From Orenia metallireducens (GTDB lineage: Bacteria > Bacillota > Halanaerobiia > Halobacteroidales > Halobacteroidaceae): 48,144 nucleotides of DNA. The first letter of the stretch is position 1, and each line of letters starts with the position of its first letter. This document shows positions 42,610 to 48,144 of this stretch, in pieces. The position numbers and the translations under genes are program-made. Location of the stretch: assembly GCF_001693735.1 (NCBI RefSeq), contig NZ_LWDV01000005.1, positions 129,523 through 177,666 of the forward strand. The letters are read 5' to 3'. The notes beneath the pieces are model-generated. The model was not told the DNA's origin. It saw nothing but the letters and a program-made list of their open reading frames with translations, and did not search any database.

Positions 42610-43680
42610 ATGAAGAAATTTGGGTTTATAATTCACCCTCTTGATGTCAGTGATGTAGCAAGAAAATTTCCTGTCTCTAAATTCTTCTCTGATAGGTTAT
42701 TAGAGAATGTGCTTAAGGTAGTACCACCCTTTAAGGCATCACATATTACAGGAGTTGAATCAATTAAAGCTATTAAAGCCGAAGGGTGGTTTATCTGTTG
42801 TCCTTTAACTGCTAGACAGATGATTGAATTACCAACAGAAGATGTTATAGAGAAGATTATTGGAGCTGGAAGAAAGGCAGAAGAGCTAGGTGCAGATATT
42901 GTGGGATTGGGTGCATTTACTTCTGTGGTAGGAGATAAAGGTCTTACAGTAGCTAAAGCTCTTAATATTCCAGTGACTACAGGTAATAGTTATACAGTAG
43001 CTACAGCATTAGAAGGAATTGGTTTAGCAAGTGATATCATGGGGATAGATATGGGAAGAAGTAATATATTAATTGTAGGAGCTACTGGTTCTATAGGTAA
43101 AGCTTGTAGTAAAATATTAGCAAAAGATAATAAATATTTAATGTTGGTAGCTAGAAAAGAGGAGAAATTAAAGGAGTTAGCTGGTGAGTTGAAGAATAAT
43201 TATAATGTTCAAGTTGAAATTGGTACAGATTTAAATAGATTATTGCCAGAAGCAGATATTGTAGTGACTGTATCTAGTTCAGTAGATAGTTTAATTGATG
43301 TAAATCTATTGAAATCGGGAGCAATAGTCTGTGATATTGCTAGACCTCGTGATGTTGCAGAAGAGATAGCACTTAAAAGAGATGATATTTTAGTTATAGA
43401 TGGAGGGATAGTAGAGGTTCCAGGAGAAGTTGAATTTAATTTGAATTTTGGTTTTCCTAAAGGTACGTCTTATGCTTGCATGGCAGAGACTATGATCTTA
43501 TCTTTAGAAGGAAGATATGAAAATTATAGCTTAGGACCAGAGTTAGATTTAGAAAAAGTAATTGAAATCAGCAATTTAGCTGATAAGCATGGGTTTAGAT
43601 TATCAAGTTTGAGAAGCTTAGAGAGAGAGGTTACTTTACAACAGGTCAGTAAAGTGAGGAGAATAGTTAGCTCTACTTGA
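42610..43680 (+). CDS. Acyl-ACP-reductase-like dehydrogenase (COG5322)
   Basis: This 356-residue protein resembles cyanobacterial long-chain acyl-ACP reductase (AAR) throughout. Matching parts are FGFIIHPLDVSDV at the start, GADIVGLGAFTSVVG (about 94-108), VTTGNSYTVATALE, the Rossmann loop VGATGSIGKA (156-165), VIDGGIVEVPGE and SYACMAETMILSLEGRYENYSLG. C290 falls where AAR has its acyl-thioester cysteine, and KHGFRLS ends the conserved region. A fatty aldehyde-forming or other acyl-thioester reductase role is inferred. No aldehyde-deformylating oxygenase is seen. AAGGAGG precedes the ATG. Confidence 0.8.
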   Translation: MKKFGFIIHPLDVSDVARKFPVSKFFSDRLLENVLKVVPPFKASHITGVESIKAIKAEGWFICCPLTARQMIELPTEDVIEKIIGAGRKAEELGADIVGLGAFTSVVGDKGLTVAKALNIPVTTGNSYTVATALEGIGLASDIMGIDMGRSNILIVGATGSIGKACSKILAKDNKYLMLVARKEEKLKELAGELKNNYNVQVEIGTDLNRLLPEADIVVTVSSSVDSLIDVNLLKSGAIVCDIARPRDVAEEIALKRDDILVIDGGIVEVPGEVEFNLNFGFPKGTSYACMAETMILSLEGRYENYSLGPELDLEKVIEISNLADKHGFRLSSLRSLEREVTLQQVSKVRRIVSST

Positions 43681-43725
43681 CAATTTTTACAAGTTGGATT
43701 ATAATAATTTATTAAAGTGGGATAA

Positions 43726-43765
43726 ATAGTGTTAAGTCAATATGTCTTGACACTATTTTATATTT
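43726..43765 (+). terminator. Terminator ahead of greA
   Basis: ATAGTGTTAAG (43726-43736) pairs with CTTGACACTAT (43746-43756, one G-U pair), then TTTATATTTTT. TTGACA within the right arm could also be the -35 box of a greA promoter. Confidence 0.75.
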
Positions 43766-43812
43766 TTGAAATAATAAATATATTATAAAATTTAAGAAAA
43801 GGGGTATCTAGG

Positions 43813-44289
43813 ATGAAAGAGGAGAGAATTGTTATATCTCAGGAGGGTTTAGATAAATTAAAAGAAGAGTTACAACACCTTAGAGGGCCTAAACGGAAAG
43901 AGATTGCCAAAAGAATTAAAGAAGCAAGAGCATTGGGAGATATTAGTGAGAATTCAGAATACGATGATGCTAAGAATGAACAGGCCTTTATTGAAGGAAG
44001 AATTAGAGAATTAGAGCAGATGTTAAAGAATGCCGAAGTTATAAATACAGAAAACATTGATACTGGTAAAGTAAGCTTGGGAACTACAGTTAAAGTTAAA
44101 GATCTAGAGTTTGATGAGGAAGAGGAGTTTAAAATTGTAGGTCCTACTGAAGTCGATCCAGATGAAAATAGAATTTCTAATGTTTCTCCAATTGGGAAGG
44201 GCTTAATTGGTCATAAAGTTGGAGATACTGTTGAGATTGAAGTACCAGTAGGAACAGTAAAATTTGAAATATTATCAATTGAAAAATAA
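43813..44289 (+). CDS. greA: Transcription elongation factor GreA
   Basis: This factor of 158 residues rescues backtracked RNA polymerase. The N-terminal coiled coil (about 1-75) has [53 protein letters not shown] features; the acidic tip pair is in [13 protein letters not shown]. The C-terminal FKBP-like domain has [21 protein letters not shown]. The length is the family norm. It lies directly ahead of lysS, a common Firmicute order. Confidence 0.97.
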   Translation: MKEERIVISQEGLDKLKEELQHLRGPKRKEIAKRIKEARALGDISENSEYDDAKNEQAFIEGRIRELEQMLKNAEVINTENIDTGKVSLGTTVKVKDLEFDEEEEFKIVGPTEVDPDENRISNVSPIGKGLIGHKVGDTVEIEVPVGTVKFEILSIEK

Positions 44290-44336
44290 ATAATTTAAAT
44301 AGTAATAAATTTATGAAACTTGGGGGTATAGAGGTT

Positions 44337-45809
44337 ATGGTAGAAAATGAATTAAATGAGTTGATGATGGAACGTCGTAAAAAATTAGATGATTTGAATG
44401 AGGCAGGGATTGAAGCTTATAGTAATGAGTTTAACCGTGAGGATATAGTAGCGGATATATTAGAGAATTTTGAAGAGTTAGAAGCAGAAGATAAGGTTAT
44501 TAAGGCTGCTGGTCGTATCATGGCCTTTAGAAACCATGGCAAATCTTCTTTTGCAGATATTGTGGATATGTCTGGAAGGGTTCAAGTTTACGCTCAACAG
44601 AATAAACTTGGTGAAGAGCTTTATGAGTTATTTACTAGTCTAAATATCGGTGACCATGTTGGAGTAGAAGGTACTGTCTTTAAAACTAGACGTGGAGAAA
44701 TTAGCATTAGAGTTAAGAGCTTTAAATTATTGTCTAAATCTTTACGGCCATTACCAGAGAAATGGCATGGTTTAAAGGATGTTGAGCTAAGATATCGCCA
44801 AAGATATGTTGATTTAGTAGTAAACCCTGAAGTAAAAGAGAAATTTATTTTAAGAAGTCGGATTTTACATAAGATCAGAAGTTATTTAGAAGAAAAAGGT
44901 TTCTTAGAGGTTCAAACTCCCCTGATGCATCCAATTGCTGGTGGAGCATCTGCCAGACCTTTTGTAACCCATCACAATGCTTTGGATATCGATTTATATA
45001 TGAGAATTGCACCAGAGCTTTATCTAAAGAGATTATTAGTTGGTGGATTTGAAAAGGTATTTGAACTTGGTAAGAATATGAGAAATGAAGGGCTATCAAC
45101 TAAACATAATCCAGAATTTACTTCTTTGGAGTTATATGAGGCTTATGCTGATTATGAAGATATGATAGATATCACTGAAGATTTAATTAAAACAGTTGCT
45201 CAAGATGTATTAGGAACTTTAGAGATTTCATATGATGGTTTAGAAATTAATTTGGGTAATTGGGATAGAATAACTATGGTTGATTCTATTAAGAAATATG
45301 CTGGAGTTGATTTCTCTAAAGTAAGTACAGTAGAGAAAGCAAAGGCTTTAGCTAAAGAAAAAGGTGTTAACGTTGATGATAAGACATCTGTTGGGGAGAT
45401 TATAAATGAATTTTTTGAAGAGTTTGTAGAAGCCAAATTAATCCAACCAACATTTATCACACAATATCCTGTAGAAGTATCTCCATTGGCTAAACGTAAT
45501 CCAAATAATCCTGATTTTACAGATAGATTTGAATTGTTTATCGCAGGAAATGAGATAGCTAATGCTTTTTCTGAGCTTAATGACCCAATTGATCAAAAGA
45601 AAAGGTTTGAAGCTCAAGTATCCCAAAGAGAAGCAGGAGATGATGAAGCTCATATGATGGATGAAGACTTTATTAGGGCATTGGAGTATGGAATGCCACC
45701 TGCAGGAGGATTAGGGATTGGAATAGATAGATTAATCATGTTATTAACAGATTCACCATCTATTAGAGAGGTTATCTTCTTCCCTCATTTAAGACCAGAG
45801 GTAAAATAA
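44337..45809 (+). CDS. lysS: Lysyl-tRNA synthetase (class II)
   Basis: This 490-residue class II enzyme has an N-terminal OB-fold anticodon-binding domain (about 55-150, [17 protein letters not shown]). The catalytic core carries motif 1 around [13 protein letters not shown], motif 2 [17 protein letters not shown] and motif 3 [16 protein letters not shown] 44337 matches homologues ([14 protein letters not shown]) and follows GGGGG and GAGG. An in-frame ATG 24 bases earlier is possible. It is 47 bases from greA and is ended by a terminator. Confidence 0.97.
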   Translation: MVENELNELMMERRKKLDDLNEAGIEAYSNEFNREDIVADILENFEELEAEDKVIKAAGRIMAFRNHGKSSFADIVDMSGRVQVYAQQNKLGEELYELFTSLNIGDHVGVEGTVFKTRRGEISIRVKSFKLLSKSLRPLPEKWHGLKDVELRYRQRYVDLVVNPEVKEKFILRSRILHKIRSYLEEKGFLEVQTPLMHPIAGGASARPFVTHHNALDIDLYMRIAPELYLKRLLVGGFEKVFELGKNMRNEGLSTKHNPEFTSLELYEAYADYEDMIDITEDLIKTVAQDVLGTLEISYDGLEINLGNWDRITMVDSIKKYAGVDFSKVSTVEKAKALAKEKGVNVDDKTSVGEIINEFFEEFVEAKLIQPTFITQYPVEVSPLAKRNPNNPDFTDRFELFIAGNEIANAFSELNDPIDQKKRFEAQVSQREAGDDEAHMMDEDFIRALEYGMPPAGGLGIGIDRLIMLLTDSPSIREVIFFPHLRPEVK

Positions 45810-45841
45810 GAATATCTTTAGTATTTTATAGATTCTTCTTC

Positions 45842-45867
45842 AAGAGGTGGTATCTCCACCTCTTTTT
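45842..45867 (+). terminator. Terminator of lysS
   Basis: AAGAGGTGG (45842-45850) pairs with CCACCTCTT (45856-45864) around TATCT, followed by T residues. Confidence 0.92.
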
Positions 45868-45973
45868 GTTTTTTTATCTAATAAATTTATATAAAAAGCA
45901 CCTCTAACATATGTTATAATAAGATTTAGGATAATAATTAGAGACAATTGCTAAATAATAAGAGGTGTTGAGA

Positions 45974-47224
45974 GTGTTAAAAAAAATAGCAGTAATTGTA
46001 ACGACATTGTTTTTAGCTTTATTATTTTCTTTTAATGTTGATGCGGGATTTGTGTTGGAGTATAAAAGTAATTTAGATTTAGAAGATTATAGTCAAATTA
46101 ATATGGATCAAAAATCCCTTATATCTAATAGGATTACTCTCAATTTTCCTGTCAGGGATAAAGGAGATTATAGTTTAAGTAAGGAGGAATTAGTATCTCC
46201 TCATTATACTTATTCTAAAGATGTTAGAGGTATATATATAAATGGTTGGGTAGTAGGCAATGAAAGAAAGACTGATAATTTGATAAAAGAGGTTGAAGAG
46301 AGTAATTTGAACTCTATTGTAGTTGATCTAAAGGATGTAACAGGTCGTATTATCTTTTCTAAGAATCAGAGAGATATTTCACAGTTGTTTGAAAACGGGC
46401 TGAAAGAGTTAATAGATAAAGCTCATAAAAAGGGTATATATGTTATTGGAAGGTTAGCCGTTTTTAAAGACCCTGTTTTAGCTAATAAAGATTCGAAATA
46501 TTCTTTGAAATATATATCAGCTAGTGATAATGAAACTATAATTAACAGTGATGTTTGGGTTAGTCCTTATTCAAAAGAGGTTTGGGAGTATAATATAAAG
46601 ATATCAGAACAAGCAGTTAAATTAGGATTAGATGAGATTCAGTTTGATTATATTAGATTCCCTACTTTGGCAGTAAATAGTAAGTTGATTATCAAAACAG
46701 AAGAGAATAAGTCAAGAACAGATGCTATAGTAGGTTTTTTGAAGTTTGCTAATGAGAGGTTAAAAAAATATAATGTTTTGATTTCTGCAGATGTATTTGG
46801 CTTAACTACAACCGCTAAAGGTGATTTAAAGATAGGACAGGATATTACAAGATTAGTAGATTATGTAGATTATCTATCACCAATGATTTATCCTTCTCAT
46901 TATAGTTCGGGATTCTATGGAATAGATAATCCTGATAGTAATCCATATGATATAATTTTTGAAAGCTTAGAAGATGCTAGAGAGAAGTTGGGAGATAAGA
47001 GTTATAAATTAAGACCTTGGTTACAAGATTTTTCTTTAAGACATATATATACAGATAAAGAAGTTAAGGAACAGATAAAAGCCGTAAAGGATAATCAGAT
47101 ATCTAGTTGGTTATTATGGAACCCTAGATCAATTTATACAATTAGTGCAGTAAAAGATGATAGTAAGAAGGGAATGGAAGAAAGATGGAATTTACAGGGG
47201 AGCGAGTTATTCCAGAAGAGATGA
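45974..47224 (+). CDS. Secreted DUF4015-type putative glycoside hydrolase
   Basis: This 416-residue exported protein has a signal peptide (LKKIAVIVTTLFLALLFSF, cut near VDAG). A TIM-barrel-like domain (about 75-400) of the DUF4015 family follows. Motifs are RGIYINGWVVG, SIVVDLKDVTG, IQFDYIRFP (a likely acidic catalytic strand), ISADVFGLTT and LSPMIYPSHY. It probably acts on a wall or exopolysaccharide, but no substrate has been set for the family. AGAGGTG lies six bases before GTG 45974; GTG 45965 is the alternative. Its end overlaps the next gene by 40 bases. Confidence 0.88.
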   Translation: MLKKIAVIVTTLFLALLFSFNVDAGFVLEYKSNLDLEDYSQINMDQKSLISNRITLNFPVRDKGDYSLSKEELVSPHYTYSKDVRGIYINGWVVGNERKTDNLIKEVEESNLNSIVVDLKDVTGRIIFSKNQRDISQLFENGLKELIDKAHKKGIYVIGRLAVFKDPVLANKDSKYSLKYISASDNETIINSDVWVSPYSKEVWEYNIKISEQAVKLGLDEIQFDYIRFPTLAVNSKLIIKTEENKSRTDAIVGFLKFANERLKKYNVLISADVFGLTTTAKGDLKIGQDITRLVDYVDYLSPMIYPSHYSSGFYGIDNPDSNPYDIIFESLEDAREKLGDKSYKLRPWLQDFSLRHIYTDKEVKEQIKAVKDNQISSWLLWNPRSIYTISAVKDDSKKGMEERWNLQGSELFQKR

Positions 47225-47787
47225 ATCCTAGAAATGGTTTAGTGATTGAACATATAGCTAGATATAAATTTGCTAGTAGATTTGCTAGGGGAAGGGTTTT
47301 AGATATCGCCTGTGGAGTAGGGTATGGAAGCGAAATTTTAATGGCAATGGGTGAAGGGATTGATGAGATAGTAGGAGTAGATATAGATGAAGAGTCAATT
47401 GAATATGCAAAAAGGGTATATAAGTATCCTTGGAATAGTTTTTTAGTAGGAGATGTTAATGATGAGGGTCTCTGTGATGAAATAGGTAAGTTTGATACTA
47501 TTGTTAGTATGGAAACAATAGAGCATATTAAAGATGATTACACTTTTGTTAATAATTTAAAAAGTTTATTAAAGGAAGATGGTTTATTGATTATATCCAC
47601 TCCTTTTGGAAGAGGTAGAGACTTTGAATGTGTTAATCCATATCACTATAGACAATATACTGAAGAAGAATTTAGAGAAGTATTAGGTTTATTTTCAGAA
47701 ATAGATTTGTATTGCCAATGTGATAAGACCATAGAAAAGCCGATTAAAGGTAAAGATTACTATCTAATGGTCGCTTTATGTAAATAA
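47185..47787 (+). CDS. Class I SAM-dependent methyltransferase
   Basis: This 200-residue methyltransferase has the AdoMet motif VLDIACGVGYGSEIL (about 38-52), the acidic ribose ligand in VGVDID, motif II around FDTIVSMETIEH and a post-loop LLIISTPFG. The opening EFTGERVIPEEMNPRNG is typical of a small-molecule or polysaccharide-modifying group. The gene begins 40 bases inside the end of the preceding secreted protein gene, so translation is coupled. The substrate is unknown. Confidence 0.9.
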   Translation: MEFTGERVIPEEMNPRNGLVIEHIARYKFASRFARGRVLDIACGVGYGSEILMAMGEGIDEIVGVDIDEESIEYAKRVYKYPWNSFLVGDVNDEGLCDEIGKFDTIVSMETIEHIKDDYTFVNNLKSLLKEDGLLIISTPFGRGRDFECVNPYHYRQYTEEEFREVLGLFSEIDLYCQCDKTIEKPIKGKDYYLMVALCK

Positions 47788-47801
47788 AGATAAAAAAGAT
47801 G

Positions 47802-47849
47802 TCTATACTCAGTATCTACAGTTTTTGTAGTATTAAGTATAGATTTTTT
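47802..47849 (+). terminator. Terminator after the methyltransferase gene
   Basis: TCTATACT...CTACA (47802-47820) pairs with TGTAGTATTAAGTATAGA (47826-47843), followed by six T residues. Confidence 0.88.
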
Positions 47850-47915
47850 CTTTAATAAATGAGAGTTAATTTTTAGAGGTTATAATGAGTAATGCAAATT
47901 TGTTGTTAATAAGTA

Positions 47916-47944
47916 TTGACAACTTATATTTAAGATGTTATTAT
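47916..47944 (+). promoter_or_regulatory. Sigma-A promoter P1 of a downstream unit
   Basis: TTGACA (47916-47921), 17 bases and TATTAT (47939-47944). It lies in otherwise gene-free DNA, and no start codon with a ribosome site follows within the window. Confidence 0.7.
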
Positions 47945-48058
47945 ATTAAACGTTGTTCACAAGAATTATAAAAAAGAGGGTTCTATATATAGCTTCTTAA
48001 TCAAAATGTTAGTTATATTACTAAGTATAGTTAATTAGCTTAAATTTCAAAATTCCTC

Positions 48059-48087
48059 TTGACAATCAACTTGAAAGTTGGTATAAT
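48059..48087 (+). promoter_or_regulatory. Sigma-A promoter P2 with consensus boxes
   Basis: TTGACA (48059-48064), 17 bases and TATAAT (48082-48087) match consensus exactly. The spacer contains the dyad CAACTT-GA-AAGTTG. A further TTGACA lies at 48126-48131, 67 bases on, too close to the edge to see its -10 box. Confidence 0.85.
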
Positions 48088-48144
48088 TCTTTTTGTTGAA
48101 TATTAAGAAATCTTTTAAAAACTTCTTGACAGAGATTCTCTTAG

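Larger units (their letters stand above)
47788..48144. other. Gene-free end of window with terminator and tandem promoters
   Basis: No protein gene is seen in these 357 bases. They hold a terminator, then two full sigma-A promoters and a third -35 box, all pointing right. The transcribed gene lies beyond the window edge. Confidence 0.75.

Overview
The window is AT-rich, gene-dense DNA from a spore-forming, anaerobic Firmicute. Spore germination receptor genes, sigma-G, spoIIR and a cotJ coat operon show sporulation. A Ni-Fe carbon monoxide dehydrogenase with its ferredoxin, and rubrerythrin- and AhpD-like proteins, point to a strict anaerobe. Overall flavour and gene order suggest Halanaerobiales (an Orenia- or Halobacteroides-like genome). 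That placement is inferred from recollection of protein similarity, not from a search. I see no tRNA, rRNA, CRISPR array, insertion sequence or prophage inside the window.

Layout. 0-7.4 kb: a chemoreceptor (minus strand), a LysM-BsuPI protein, a YbjQ-family protein, a class II photolyase, a structured repeat tract, a DUF523-DUF1722 protein and a small exported protein. 7.4-11.8 kb: a CO-oxidation module of Rrf2-type Fe-S regulator, cooS, cooF and an FAD/NAD oxidoreductase, with matching TATACC-N5-GGTATA dyads before both the regulator and cooS. 11.9-15 kb: a lone GerAB-type protein and an ABC transporter pair. 15.2-20.8 kb: a solitary BrxL-like AAA+/Lon-like protein, an HD phosphohydrolase, small membrane and cold-shock-domain proteins, an AhpD-like protein and a ferritin-like protein.

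20.8-34.4 kb is a sporulation and germination district. It holds two decayed gerAB copies directly ahead of an intact gerAB-gerAA-gerAC operon that ends in a 77-residue two-helix protein. A convergent gerAB-like gene follows, then a sigG-spoIIR pair overlapping by 4 bases, an NlpC/P60 protein, two PAP2 phosphatases, a glycosyltransferase and the divergent cotJABC operon. cotJA (58 aa) is very short.

34.5-38.5 kb is a complete fructose utilisation operon (DeoR-type regulator, 1-phosphofructokinase, EIIA, EIIBC). 38.6-47.8 kb is housekeeping: birA, coaX, dusB, a two-gene unit containing a homologue of cyanobacterial acyl-ACP reductase, greA, lysS, a secreted glycosidase-like protein and a methyltransferase. 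The last 230 bases carry two complete sigma-A promoters and a third -35 box with no gene, which looks like the start of a stable-RNA operon lying just outside.

Intergenic spaces repeatedly carry long imperfect palindromes of several families (GTAAC/GTGAC type, TGCGACA-ended type, CACAGAT type). The points most worth a second look are the CO-module operators and the active-site substitutions in CooS, the orphan BrxL, the acyl-ACP-reductase-like pair, the gerAB decay series and the palindrome families.
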